From Pseudomonadota bacterium (GTDB taxonomy: Bacteria > Pseudomonadota > Alphaproteobacteria > Rhodospirillales > Magnetospirillaceae): a stretch of DNA of 64,000 bases. Shown here piece after piece: positions 1 to 9,778 of the stretch; position 1 is the first letter of the stretch, and each line of letters opens with the position of its first letter. The notes beneath the pieces were generated by a model. That model saw nothing but the letters and a program-made list of their open reading frames with translations. It was not told the DNA's origin and made no database searches. The DNA is taken from positions 1 through 64,000 of the forward strand of contig JAFAAW010000083.1 in NCBI GenBank assembly GCA_023426365.1. The letters are read 5' to 3'. The translations under genes were made by a program, and so were the position numbers.

Positions 1-525
1 GGCGGGCGGCATCACCTGCATGGCGGCGGGGATCAGCGCGCGCGACCACGCCGCCGCCGCCACCAGGGCGCCCAATCCGGCCAGCGCCGACGGCGCCGCC
101 GCCAGCGCCGCCGCGCGCAAGCCCACGCTGAAGATCATCGCCAGCACGCCATAGGTGCCGCTGCGCGAATCGCGCATCACGTCCAGCCGACGCTCGCGCC
201 CGCCGCGCGCGCCCATGCCGTCGGCAGTGTCGGCCAGCCCGTCCTCGTGCAGCGCGCCGGTCAGCAGCACGCCGGCCAGCACCGCCACCAGGGCGGCGGC
301 CAGCGGCGGCAACAGCGCGTGGGCCGCCATGAACACCAGCCCGGCCAGCACGCCGATACCCGCCCCGACCAGCGGAAAGATCCGCATGGCGCGCGCCAGC
401 GTGCCCGGCGGCAACAGGCCGCAATCGGGCAGCGGCAGCCGCGTCAGAAAGGACGCCGCCAGATGAAGCTCGGTCCCCAGCCCGGCCCGTGCCGGCGGGG
501 GATTTTCGGGTATCTGCTCTGTCAT
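1..525 (-). CDS. cobS: Adenosylcobinamide-GDP ribazoletransferase (cobalamin synthase), 3' part outside window
   Basis: Joins adenosylcobinamide-GDP to alpha-ribazole in the last steps of cobalamin synthesis, as an inner-membrane enzyme. The visible 175 codons begin MTEQIPENPP and carry the family signatures TGALHEDGLADTADG and MRDSRSGTYGVLA, plus hydrophobic Ala/Leu/Val-rich stretches expected of membrane helices. The gene runs off the left edge, so the C-terminal part is missing here. It diverges from cobT, whose product makes the alpha-ribazole phosphate precursor, and the 78-bp gap between them must hold both promoters. The ATG at 525 is the only sensible start. The assignment rests on motif recognition and is strong. 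Confidence 0.93.
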   Translation of the reverse strand, partial: MTEQIPENPPPARAGLGTELHLAASFLTRLPLPDCGLLPPGTLARAMRIFPLVGAGIGVLAGLVFMAAHALLPPLAAALVAVLAGVLLTGALHEDGLADTADGMGARGGRERRLDVMRDSRSGTYGVLAMIFSVGLRAAALAAAPSALAGLGALVAAAAWSRALIPAAMQVMPPA

Positions 526-603
526 CGCCGATGGTGATTTTGGAAAACGGATGGGTTATAGGACCAATCGCCGCGCCCGCGCAATATATTGGGGAGAGGT
601 CTT

Positions 604-1614
604 TTGAACACCTCCATTTCTAGTGTAAGCCAGATCGAAGCCCTGTTGGCCCGCCTGCCCGCCGAGGATGGCGCCGCCGTCGCCGCCTGGGCCGCGCGCG
701 ATCCGCAACTGACCAAGCCGCCGGGCGCGCTGGGCCGGCTGGAGGAACTGGCGCGCTGGCTGGCCGCGTGGCAGGGATGCCACCCGCCGCGCCTGGACCG
801 CCCCCGCGCCCGCGTCTTCGCCGGCAACCATGGCGTGGCCGCCCTGGGCGTGTCGGCCTTTCCCGCCGAAGTCACCGTCCAGATGGTGAAGAATTTCGAA
901 CATGGCGGCGCCGCCATCAACCAATTGTGCCAGACCTTCGGCACCGAGCTGGCGGTGGTGTCGCTGGAGCTTGACCGCCCCACCGCCGATTTCACCCAAG
1001 GACCGGCCATGGACGAGGCCGAGTTCGCCGCCGCCTTCCAGGCCGGCATGGATTCGGTTCCGGCCGATACCGACCTACTGGTCATCGGCGAGATGGGCAT
1101 CGGCAACACCACCCCGGCGGCGGCCATCGCCTGCGCCCTGTTCGGCGGCGAAGCCGGCGGCTGGACCGGCAAGGGCACCGGCGTGGACAGCGCCGGCCTG
1201 ATCCGCAAGACCGAGGTGGTGGCCGCCGGAATCGCCCGCCACGGCCATCTGCCGCCGCTGGAAATCCTGCGCGCGCTGGGCGGGCGCGAACTGGCCGCCA
1301 TGGCCGGCGCCGTGCTGGCGGCCCGGCTGGCCCGGGTGCCGGTGCTGCTGGACGGCTATGTGTGCACCGCCGCCGCCGCCACCCTGGAGGCGGCGCGCAA
1401 GGGCGCGCTGGACCATTGCGTGGTCGCCCACGTCTCGGCCGAGCCGGGACACCGCCGCCTGCTGGACTGTCTGGGCAAGGAACCGCTGCTGAACCTGGGC
1501 ATGCGCCTGGGCGAGGCGTCGGGCGCGGCCCTGGCGGTGGGCATCGTGCGCGGCGCGCTGGCCTGCCACAACGGCATGGCGACCTTTGCCGAAGCCGGCG
1601 TGGCCGCCGGCTGA
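604..1614 (+). CDS. cobT: Nicotinate-nucleotide--dimethylbenzimidazole phosphoribosyltransferase
   Basis: Transfers phosphoribose from nicotinate mononucleotide to dimethylbenzimidazole, giving alpha-ribazole phosphate for the lower loop of cobalamin. The 336-residue protein has the usual family length. It shows TKPPGALGRLEELA near residues 37-50, the VFAGNHGVAALGVSAFP block, GEMGIGNTTPAAA, and the C-terminal AEAGVA segment that carries the catalytic glutamate (about residue 330). I chose the TTG at 604 because GGGGAGAGG lies 5 nt upstream; the TTG at 589 would place that ribosome site inside the gene. It is divergent from cobS and convergent with the response regulator gene, whose stop is 7 bp away. 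Confidence 0.95.
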   Translation: MNTSISSVSQIEALLARLPAEDGAAVAAWAARDPQLTKPPGALGRLEELARWLAAWQGCHPPRLDRPRARVFAGNHGVAALGVSAFPAEVTVQMVKNFEHGGAAINQLCQTFGTELAVVSLELDRPTADFTQGPAMDEAEFAAAFQAGMDSVPADTDLLVIGEMGIGNTTPAAAIACALFGGEAGGWTGKGTGVDSAGLIRKTEVVAAGIARHGHLPPLEILRALGGRELAAMAGAVLAARLARVPVLLDGYVCTAAAATLEAARKGALDHCVVAHVSAEPGHRRLLDCLGKEPLLNLGMRLGEASGAALAVGIVRGALACHNGMATFAEAGVAAG

Positions 1615-1619
1615 TCGGC

Positions 1620-1664
1620 GTTCAGGTGGTGCGGCTGCCCTGGGGCAGGCGCACCACCGTGAAC
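1620..1664. terminator. Hairpin at the convergent cobT / response regulator junction
   Basis: Stem GGTGGTGCG (1625-1633) pairs with CGCACCACC (1650-1658), with an inner CTGCC/GGCAG stem and a CTGG loop. It lies almost entirely inside the last codons of the response regulator gene. There is no T-run on either side, so bidirectional termination is only inferred from its position between two convergent stops. Confidence 0.4.
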
Positions 1665-2061
1665 CAGTAATCCTCGATGGCGTGGATGGCCTTGAAGAAC
1701 TCGCCCACGTCCAGCGGCTTGGTGACGAAGCCGACCGCGCCCAGGCTGTAGGACGCCTCGATGTCGCGCTCCACGTCCGAGGTGGTCAGCACCACCACCG
1801 GGATCAGGCGCAGATCGTCGTCCTCCTTCATGGCGCGCAGCACCTCGCGCCCGTTCAGGCGCGGCAGGTTCAGGTCCAGCAGCACCAGATCGGGGCGGCG
1901 CGCGCCGGGGATTTCGCCGTGCAGGTAGGCCAGCGCCTGCTCGCCGTCCTCCACCACGTCCAGCGAACAATAGAACCGGCCCTCGCGCAGGGCCTCGCGC
2001 ACCAGTCCCGCATCGGCCGGCAGGTCCTCGGCCAGCAGGATGTGAAAGGGCGGGTCCTGTG

Positions 2062-2065
<4 letters not shown>
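1622..2065 (-). CDS. Single-domain response regulator, Rcp1-like
   Basis: A stand-alone CheY-like receiver of 147 residues with no output domain. Acidic pocket residues E13 and D14, phospho-acceptor D64 (VLLDLNLP), T94 (VVLTTSD) and K116 (VTKP) are all present. The long loop between helix 2 and strand 3 and the C-terminal segment resemble Rcp1-type regulators that pair with phytochrome-like kinases. Its ATG overlaps the stop of the upstream histidine kinase by 4 bp, so the two are translationally coupled and almost certainly form a phosphorelay pair. The downstream target cannot be read from the sequence. Confidence 0.9.
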
Positions 2066-3930
<1,865 letters not shown>

Positions 3931-4051
3931 GGAAGCACCGCCCCCTTTGTCCATAGCGACCCCAGTCCGGTCAGTATGGACCACCACCGAAGCGATGCAC
4001 AGCATCACCTCGGCATGAGAGCCATTACCCCATGGCAGTACGTAAATCCCC

Positions 4052-4492
4052 TCAGCGCTCGCGCCGGAGCGTGAAGCGAACCGCATCCCCCTTGCTGTTG
4101 GTGGCGAAACCGTACAACCGCCCGGCGTCGGTCAGCACGCCCTCGAAGCGGAAGGCGCCCTGCCCCGCCACCAGCACCACCGTGCAGCCGGTGACCTGTT
4201 CCACCGTGCCGGTGATCTGGGTGCCGTCCTGCCAGCCGAAGCCGGGGTTCAGGCCGCCCTTGCGGTCCAGCGTCCAGGCGATGTCGTCGCCGGCGCGAGC
4301 GAATTCCCACCGGGTCTGCGGCGCCACCCAGCGGCCGACCAGCCATTCGCCGTTATTGGCCAGCGACGTGTCGCAGGAGGCCTCGGGCAACGGCTGGGGC
4401 GGGCCGGCCTTGGGGAATTGCGGCAGGTCCTGCGCTGCGGCAGGCAGGGCGGCAGCCGCCATCAGGGCGGCCAGGGCGACGACGATACGCAT
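4052..4492 (-). CDS. Small exported protein of unknown function
   Basis: A 146-residue protein beginning MRIVVALAALMAAAALPAAAQ, a clear Sec signal peptide with an AxA-type cleavage site. The mature part is about 125 residues, has two cysteines that could pair, and looks beta-rich (WEFARAGDDIAWTLD, GTVEQVTGCTVVLV, GAFRFEGVL), like a small periplasmic lipocalin-type or inhibitor-type fold. That fold is a guess. It follows a lipoprotein gene by 8 bp on the same strand, so the two are probably co-transcribed. I do not recognise the family. Confidence 0.7.
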   Translation of the reverse strand: MRIVVALAALMAAAALPAAAQDLPQFPKAGPPQPLPEASCDTSLANNGEWLVGRWVAPQTRWEFARAGDDIAWTLDRKGGLNPGFGWQDGTQITGTVEQVTGCTVVLVAGQGAFRFEGVLTDAGRLYGFATNSKGDAVRFTLRRER

Positions 4493-4500
4493 GGTTGGCC

Positions 4501-4794
4501 TCACTTCTTCGCGGCGGGCAGATAGCCGCGGTCGGTCATGCACAGATTGGCATAGCCCTGGACCTGCCGTTTGGCCTGTGCGCGGTCGTAGTCGCGGAAC
4601 GGGCTTGCGGCATCGTCATCGCGAAAGCCCACCTGGGCCTCGGCCCAACGCTTGCACGCGGTCCAGTCGCGGCCCCACTGTTCCTTGGGAACGTCCGGGT
4701 TCTGCCACGGCACCGACGACGCGGCGCAGCCGGCCAGCAGCGCGGCAAGGCCAAGGGCGAGAAGGGGCAAGCGCACGACAGGCATCCTATCCAT
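4501..4794 (-). CDS. Small lipoprotein of unknown function
   Basis: About 97 residues with a lipoprotein signal (LLALGLAALLAGC; lipobox LAGC), so probably anchored in the outer membrane. The mature part is charged, with conserved-looking W, C and F positions (EQWGRDWTACKRWAE, FRDYDRAQAKRQVQGYANLCM) and two cysteines that could form a disulfide. Its neighbour is another small exported protein 8 bp downstream. ATG codons at 4794 and 4785 are both possible starts and neither has a strong ribosome site. No function can be assigned. Confidence 0.7.
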   Translation of the reverse strand: MDRMPVVRLPLLALGLAALLAGCAASSVPWQNPDVPKEQWGRDWTACKRWAEAQVGFRDDDAASPFRDYDRAQAKRQVQGYANLCMTDRGYLPAAKK

Positions 4795-4944
4795 TGGGCG
4801 GGGCCGCCATTCCGCCACAGCGCGGGTTGTGTTGCAACCACGGGAAATTGCCGGTGGTCGGGTTGTGGCCCCCCTTGCCGGCGATTATACTGCATCGCGA
4901 AATAAGCGCCGCCGCCGGCGGCCGATAAACCAGAGGAGCTTGGA

Positions 4945-5379
4945 ATGAGCGGCGAGTCCCTGAACGGCTACTATTTCGAGGAACTGTCGATGGGCCAGTC
5001 GGCCGTGTTCGGCAAGACCGTGACCGAGGCCGACATCGCGGCCTTCGCCGGCGTTTCGGGCGACACCAACCCGGTCCACCTGAACGAGGAATACGCCAAG
5101 AACACCATGTTCAAGGGCCGCATCGCCCACGGCATGCTGTCGGCGGCGTTCATTTCCACGGTGTTCGGCACCAAGCTGCCCGGCCCGGGCTGCATCTACG
5201 TGTCGCAGAGCCTGAAGTTCAAGGCGCCGGTCAAGATCGGCGACACCGTGATGGCCCGCGTGGAAGTCACCGCGCTGAACCCGGACAAGAAGTTCGCCAC
5301 CTTCAAGACCACCTGCTCGGTGGGCGACAAGGTGGTGCTGGACGGCGAGGCCACCCTGATGGTGCCGACCAAGGGCTGA
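4945..5379 (+). CDS. phaJ: MaoC-type (R)-specific enoyl-CoA hydratase
   Basis: Hydrates trans-2-enoyl-CoA to (R)-3-hydroxyacyl-CoA, which in this family feeds polyhydroxyalkanoate synthesis from beta-oxidation. At 144 residues it is a single hot-dog domain. The catalytic Asp-His pair of the hydratase-2 motif is seen as D40 and H45 in SGDTNPVHLNEEYA, followed by IAHGMLSAAFIS. AGAGGAG upstream of the ATG supports the start. It is monocistronic, closed by a strong hairpin terminator. No PHA synthase lies nearby, so the PhaJ role is family inference. Confidence 0.9.
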   Translation: MSGESLNGYYFEELSMGQSAVFGKTVTEADIAAFAGVSGDTNPVHLNEEYAKNTMFKGRIAHGMLSAAFISTVFGTKLPGPGCIYVSQSLKFKAPVKIGDTVMARVEVTALNPDKKFATFKTTCSVGDKVVLDGEATLMVPTKG

Positions 5380-5386
5380 TCCCGCT

Positions 5387-5965
5387 TCAAGGGGCGTCTT
5401 CGGACGCCCCTTTCCGTTTCAGGCGCGCCCGCACCAGCCGGTGAAGGACGTACAGCGCCAGGGCGATGCCCGCCGCCGCCAGGATGCGGTGTTCCCACGC
5501 CTTGAGGTCACCGATCAGACCCTGGATCGCCTGGCCGAACACATAGCCGACCACCCCCACCGTCACCGCCCACACCGCCGCCGAGATCAGGTTGAGCGCG
5601 GCGAAGCGCAGGGGCGAGATGGACGACAGCGCGATGGCGATCGGGCTGACCGTGCGCAACCCGTAAAGAAAGCGGAACGACAGCACGAAGGCGTCGCCCC
5701 AGCGGTCCAGCAGGCGCCCCACCCGTTCGGCGGCGGCGGCACTTTTGGGGTGCTTGTCCAGCCACCGCCGGCCATAGCGCCGCCCCATCCAGAACCACAC
5801 CTGATCGCCGGCAAACGATCCGGCAAAGGCGCACAGCACGACCAGATCAAGGCGCAACAGCCCCTGATGGGCGGCGAAACCGGCCAGGACCGGCACCGTC
5901 TCGCCCTCGAAGAAGGTGCCGGCCAGCACCGCCCAATAGCCGAACCGGGCGATCAGCTCTTCCAT
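5387..5965 (-). CDS. DedA/VTT-family membrane protein
   Basis: A 192-residue inner-membrane protein of the DedA family, members of which act in phospholipid (undecaprenyl phosphate/PE) translocation and envelope homeostasis. Family marks are FFEGETVPVLAGFAAHQG near the N-terminus, GDQVWFWMGRRYG at about 53-65, and FLYGLRTVSPIAIALSSI at about 98-115 with the re-entrant loop arginines. At least four hydrophobic helices are visible. It starts 3 bp after the stop of the RNA methyltransferase gene upstream and is likely co-transcribed with it. Its 3' end overlaps the terminator of the convergent hydratase gene. Confidence 0.9.
   Translation of the reverse strand: MEELIARFGYWAVLAGTFFEGETVPVLAGFAAHQGLLRLDLVVLCAFAGSFAGDQVWFWMGRRYGRRWLDKHPKSAAAAERVGRLLDRWGDAFVLSFRFLYGLRTVSPIAIALSSISPLRFAALNLISAAVWAVTVGVVGYVFGQAIQGLIGDLKAWEHRILAAAGIALALYVLHRLVRARLKRKGASEDAP
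5391..5413. terminator. Rho-independent terminator with UUCG loop, shared by convergent genes
   Basis: GGGGCGTC (5391-5398), a TTCG tetraloop and GACGCCCC (5403-5410), followed by TTT on the plus strand. It terminates the hydratase gene and lies within the last codons of the convergent dedA-like gene, which stops at 5387. The SEDAP end of that protein is therefore written by the terminator stem. Confidence 0.85.
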
Positions 5966-5968
5966 GCC

Positions 5969-7297
5969 TCAACGGCGGCAGACCGCCACCGCCTCCAGAT
6001 GGGCCGAAAACGGGAACTGGTCGATGGGGATGACGCTCTCGATGCCATAGCCGCCGTCGCGCAGGATGCGCAGATCGCGGGCCAACGTCGCCGGGTTGCA
6101 CGACACCGCCACCAGCAGCGGCGGCCCGGCCTCGGCCAATTGCTCGGCCTGGGCGCCGGCGCCGGCGCGCGGCGGGTCGAACACCACCGCCCGGTATTTT
6201 TTCAGCTCGGCCGCCAGCAGGGGCCGGCGGGCCAGATCGCGCACCTCGGTGGTGACGCGCAGGCCGTGGGCGTTGGCGGCGGCCTCCAGCGCGCGGATGG
6301 GGGCTTCCTCGCCCTCGACCGCGTGCACGGCGCGGCCGGACACCGCCAGCGGAAAGGTGAAGCTGCCGCAGCCGGAATACAGATCGGCCACCGGATCGGC
6401 CGCCCCCACCGCCGCCGTCACCGCCTGGGCGATGGCCAACTCTCCCTCGTGCGTGGGCTGCAGGAAGCCGCCGGGCACCGGCTCGACGCCGACCCCGGCG
6501 AAGCGCACCGAGGCCGGGCGGCGGCGGGCGATGGGATCGATGAAGCCGGCGCCGGGGCGCCGCCACGACAGCCGCGCCAGGTCCTGGGCGTCGGCAAAGG
6601 CGGCCAGCCGTTCGCGGTCGAACAGGTCCAGCCGCGCATCGGCCTCGACCAGCACGTCCAGGCCATTCTCGCCCAAGGTGACGACGACGTCGCCGTCCTC
6701 GCCATCGGCCACCGTCTCGGCCAGCATGGCGCGCAGCGGCGGCAGCAGCGCCAGCAACGGCGGCGCCAGAAGCAGGCATTGCTGCACGTCGATCACCGTG
6801 TGGCTGGCGCGCGCGTTGAAGCCCAGAACCGTCTGCCCCTTGCGGCGGCTGAAGGCGAAGGCGGCGCGGCGCCGGCTGCCGGGCGCCACCCGCACCAGAT
6901 CGCCCACCTCCACGTCGCCCAGCCCGGCCCGCGCCAGTTGGGTGACCAAAAGGCCGCGCTTCCACCTCGCGTAAAGGGCGTCATCCACGTGCTGCAGGGC
7001 GCAGCCGCCGCAGCGGCTGAAATGCGGGCATGGCGGCTCGGCCCGGCCCGGCCCGGGCACCAGCACCTCGATCAGCGCGGCGGCCAGCCCCTCGCCTCGG
7101 CGCCCTTCGACGCGGGCGACCACGCGGTCGCCGGGCACGGTGAAGGGCACGAACACCAGATCGCCGGCCAGCCGGGCGACGCCGTCGCCGCGGGCGCCGA
7201 TCTCGTCGATCTCCACCTCCACCGAGCGCACGGGCGGGGCGGCCTTGGACTTGGCGCGGCCGGAAGACGGGGGACGCTTGAACGGTCGGCTTTTCAT
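5969..7297 (-). CDS. Class I SAM-dependent RNA m5U methyltransferase (RlmD/TrmA type) with Fe-S cluster
   Basis: Methylates C5 of a uridine in rRNA or tRNA. The 442-residue protein has an N-terminal TRAM-like domain (about 25-80), a [4Fe-4S] motif with C90, C96, C99 and C174, a SAM-binding fold with DLYSGCGSF, and the catalytic loop SCNPATLARD with nucleophile C400 and a C-terminal HLE. The Fe-S cluster favours an RlmD-like 23S rRNA enzyme over TrmA, but the exact site is not determinable here. It overlaps the upstream lipoprotein gene by 4 bp and precedes dedA by 3 bp. Confidence 0.9.
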   Translation of the reverse strand: MKSRPFKRPPSSGRAKSKAAPPVRSVEVEIDEIGARGDGVARLAGDLVFVPFTVPGDRVVARVEGRRGEGLAAALIEVLVPGPGRAEPPCPHFSRCGGCALQHVDDALYARWKRGLLVTQLARAGLGDVEVGDLVRVAPGSRRRAAFAFSRRKGQTVLGFNARASHTVIDVQQCLLLAPPLLALLPPLRAMLAETVADGEDGDVVVTLGENGLDVLVEADARLDLFDRERLAAFADAQDLARLSWRRPGAGFIDPIARRRPASVRFAGVGVEPVPGGFLQPTHEGELAIAQAVTAAVGAADPVADLYSGCGSFTFPLAVSGRAVHAVEGEEAPIRALEAAANAHGLRVTTEVRDLARRPLLAAELKKYRAVVFDPPRAGAGAQAEQLAEAGPPLLVAVSCNPATLARDLRILRDGGYGIESVIPIDQFPFSAHLEAVAVCRR

Positions 7298-7926
7298 CGG
7301 CGCTGCACCGGAACCTTGGCGTTGGAGAGATCACGAACGAAACGGGCGAAGATGTCGGCGGTGGCGCGGCTCAGCGCGGCGACCGCCGCCTCGGGGCCGC
7401 TGCCCTGCACGGGCGGCTCGGCGCCATAGGTTTCGAGCAGCACCAGGGTGCCGTCGCGCGCCGACACTGCCGCCAACTGCATGCGCACCACCACCTTGGC
7501 GCTGTCGGGCAGGTACTCGAAGCGGTACAGCCGGCCGCGCACCGCCCAATCGGGCGGCACCCGCAGATCGGGGGTCACCACCGCGTCGGCCACATGGGCG
7601 GCCTGCAAGGTCTCGGCCAGCGCCAGTTGCAGCGCGGTGGCCGGCGCGTCGCTCCACAGATCGTAGGAATAGCGCGCCAGCGCCCCGTCGGCGGCCTGAT
7701 AGGCCAGTCCGCGTTCGCTCAGCACGCCGTCCACATCCAGCCGGCCGACCTCCACCACGCCGGGCAGCACCGCCTTGTCCAAGGCACCAACCTGCGGCAG
7801 CGCGTCGAGCCGATAGAAATTGTCGCGCGGCGGCGCGGGCTGCGCGCAGGCGGCAAGAGTGCTCAAAGCCACCGCCATAAGCAGATGGCACGGATGGACC
7901 CGGATGGACACGGACCGGCGTGCCAT
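7294..7926 (-). CDS. ABC-type transport auxiliary lipoprotein, PqiC-like
   Basis: About 210 residues with a lipobox (ALSTLAAC) and the PqiC/ABC auxiliary lipoprotein fold: an N-terminal NFYRLDAL strand, VVEVGRLDVDGVLSERGLAYQ, then YSYDLWSDAPATALQLALAETL. Such lipoproteins sit at the outer membrane as partners of MCE (lipid-tunnel) transporters. The gene lies directly downstream of mlaE-mlaF-mlaD and probably completes that system. Its 5' end is unusual: the codons before the hydrophobic core (RSVSIRVHPCHL) are written by a dispersed inverted repeat. The ATG at 7926 was chosen; 7959 or a start at the later MAVALS is also possible. Confidence 0.8.
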   Translation of the reverse strand: MARRSVSIRVHPCHLLMAVALSTLAACAQPAPPRDNFYRLDALPQVGALDKAVLPGVVEVGRLDVDGVLSERGLAYQAADGALARYSYDLWSDAPATALQLALAETLQAAHVADAVVTPDLRVPPDWAVRGRLYRFEYLPDSAKVVVRMQLAAVSARDGTLVLLETYGAEPPVQGSGPEAAVAALSRATADIFARFVRDLSNAKVPVQRR

Positions 7927-7977
7927 GGCGAAAAGCGTGTTCTTCCTATCCGAGTTCATCCGTTTCCATCCGTGTCA
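7889..7977. repeat. Dispersed inverted repeat built on CGGATGGACA, copy 1
   Basis: The left arm (7889-7914) contains CACGGATGG and CCCGGATGGACACGG. The right arm (7948-7977) is its approximate reverse complement, TTCATCCGTTTCCATCCGTG. Each arm is itself an imperfect 10-12-bp tandem of CGGATGGACA. The element is about 89 bp and sits between the MlaD gene and the lipoprotein gene, overlapping the latter's first codons. A second copy of nearly the same size lies at 30342-30427. Confidence 0.8.
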
Positions 7978-7988
7978 CAAAACAGGTG

Positions 7989-8951
7989 CTAGCGCCGGCC
8001 CGGCGCCTCGTCGCGCGACTTGGTGCCGCCGATCAGGACGCCCGGATTCTCGCGCAACTGGCGGCTGAATTCGTTGAAGTTGCGGCTGGTGCTTTCCAGG
8101 TTGTAGGTCACCGAGTCGATGTTGCGGGCGACGCTTTGCAGGGTATAGCGCAGGTCCTTCAGGCTGGCCTCGATGGTGGGGCCGTTCTTTTCCACCGCCT
8201 TGTCCAGCGCCGTCAAGACCGCGTCCACCTTGGCCCGGCTGTCGCGCAGGCCGGCGGTCAGGTCCTGGACGTTTTCCAGGCTCTGGCTGATGCGTTGGGC
8301 GTTGGCGTCGGTCAGCACCTGTCCCGACAGGGTGCCGGTCATCTTCTGCACGTCGGCGGTGATGCGCGGGGTCTTGACCGCCAGGTCGCTGGAAATCGCC
8401 AGCAGGTTGGCGAGGAGGTCGGGCGCCTGCTTCTCCAGGATCGAGCCGATGGAATCGACCCGCTGGTTGATGTTGGCGAGCAGCGGCAGCAGGCCCTGCT
8501 GGTTGAGCACCGCCACCTGGCCGGCCATGTCGTTCATGGTGGCGAAGATGTTGGCCGCCGGGCCGCCCGGGATCTGCGAGCCGGGGGCCAGCATCTTCTC
8601 GGACGCGCCCCCCTTGATGTCCACGGTCATGGCCGAAAGAATCCCCGAGGCGGCGACGCGGGCCACGCTGCCTTCGGGAATCGGCCAGCTTTCGCGCACC
8701 GACATCACCACGCGGAAGCTGGTGCGGCCCTCGGCGCGCAGCGGCACGATGTCCTCCACCTGTCCGACCACGAAGCCCTCATAGGTCACCTTGGTGCCGT
8801 ACTTCACGCCCTGGACGTTGCCGAGATGGGTGATGTAGGTGTCGGTCGAGCCGGTGCGGCCCGTCAGCAACGCCACCACCACCAGCAACGCCACCAGCAT
8901 GGCGGAGACAAAGCCGCCGACGATCACGTAGTTGATGCGCACGTCCTTCAT
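7989..8951 (-). CDS. mlaD: MCE-family lipid transport protein (MlaD-like)
   Basis: Periplasmic lipid-binding subunit of an Mla-type ABC transporter, anchored by one N-terminal helix. The 320-residue protein begins MKDVRINYVIVGGFVSAMLVALLVVVALL (positive n-region then a 20-residue helix), then has the MCE domain (about 40-120, with GVKYGTKVTYEGFVVGQVEDI). A long alpha-helical C-terminal region follows, rich in coiled-coil-like heptads, giving a longer needle than E. coli MlaD (about 180 residues). Its ATG overlaps the stop of the ATPase gene by 4 bp. Gene order mlaE-mlaF-mlaD supports one complex. Confidence 0.9.
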   Translation of the reverse strand: MKDVRINYVIVGGFVSAMLVALLVVVALLTGRTGSTDTYITHLGNVQGVKYGTKVTYEGFVVGQVEDIVPLRAEGRTSFRVVMSVRESWPIPEGSVARVAASGILSAMTVDIKGGASEKMLAPGSQIPGGPAANIFATMNDMAGQVAVLNQQGLLPLLANINQRVDSIGSILEKQAPDLLANLLAISSDLAVKTPRITADVQKMTGTLSGQVLTDANAQRISQSLENVQDLTAGLRDSRAKVDAVLTALDKAVEKNGPTIEASLKDLRYTLQSVARNIDSVTYNLESTSRNFNEFSRQLRENPGVLIGGTKSRDEAPGRR

Positions 8952-9778
8952 AGCGGCTTCCTTTGGGGTTCGTCTTCTTCCCCTTCCTTGATGCCCATCA
9001 GGCGGCGCAGATAGGCATCGGGGTCCACCTCGGCCTCCTCGGTGCGGCGGTTCAGCAGATTCTGGATGCGTTCGTTGGGGCTGGCCCGGATTTCGTCCAC
9101 CGATCCCAACGCCAACACCTCGCCCTTGTCCAGCACGCAGATGCGGTCGGCGATCTTGAAGGCGGAATCCAGGTCGTGGGTGACCACCACGATGCTCATG
9201 CCCATGGCGTCGCGCAGGCGCAGGATCAGGTCGTCGATGCTGGATGCCACCACCGGGTCGAGGCCGGCCGAGGGCTCGTCGCAGAACAGCAGCTTGGGGT
9301 CCATGACGATGGCGCGCGCCAGCGCCGCGCGCTTGATCATGCCGCCCGACAGTTCCGCCGGCATCAGGTCCTCGAACCCCGCCAGCGAGACCACCTCCAG
9401 CTTGAGGCGGGTGACGATGCCGATGGTGGTGTCGTCCAGGCGGGTGTGTTCGCGCAGCGGCAGGGCGATGTTGTCGCCCACGCTCATGGAGGAAAACAGC
9501 GCGCCCGACTGGAACGCCACCCCCATCTTGGTGCGCAGTTCCTGCTTGGCGACCGGGTCGATGGCGTTGATGTCCTGGCCCAGCACGCGGATGCTGCCCG
9601 CGCTGGGCCGCAGCAGGCCCAGCAGATGGTTGAGCAGCGTGGTCTTGCCCGACCCCGAACCGCCCATGATCACGAAAATCTCGCCGGCACGGACGTCCAG
9701 CGACACGTTCTTCAGGATGTGGCGGTGGCCGTAATAGGTCTGGAGGTTGCGGACCTCGATGGAGTTGACCCCGCTCAT
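8948..9778 (-). CDS. mlaF: ABC transporter ATP-binding protein (MlaF-like)
   Basis: Energises the MCE lipid transporter. The 276-residue protein has Walker A GGSGSGKTT (about 39-47), Q-loop AFQSGALFSSM, signature LSGGM followed by IKRAALARAI, Walker B LLFCDEP and H-loop VVTHD, all typical of MlaF rather than other ABC ATPases. A C-terminal extension of about 30 acidic residues (NRRTEEAEVDPDAYLRRLMG) follows. The ATG at 9778 overlaps the mlaE stop by 4 bp. In E. coli MlaF is stabilised by the STAS protein MlaB; here a STAS gene sits just upstream of mlaE. Confidence 0.93.
   Translation of the reverse strand: MSGVNSIEVRNLQTYYGHRHILKNVSLDVRAGEIFVIMGGSGSGKTTLLNHLLGLLRPSAGSIRVLGQDINAIDPVAKQELRTKMGVAFQSGALFSSMSVGDNIALPLREHTRLDDTTIGIVTRLKLEVVSLAGFEDLMPAELSGGMIKRAALARAIVMDPKLLFCDEPSAGLDPVVASSIDDLILRLRDAMGMSIVVVTHDLDSAFKIADRICVLDKGEVLALGSVDEIRASPNERIQNLLNRRTEEAEVDPDAYLRRLMGIKEGEEDEPQRKPL

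Noticed and set aside
526..603. Cobalamin riboswitch between cobS and cobT
   Set aside because: The gap is only 78 bp and lacks the B12 box.
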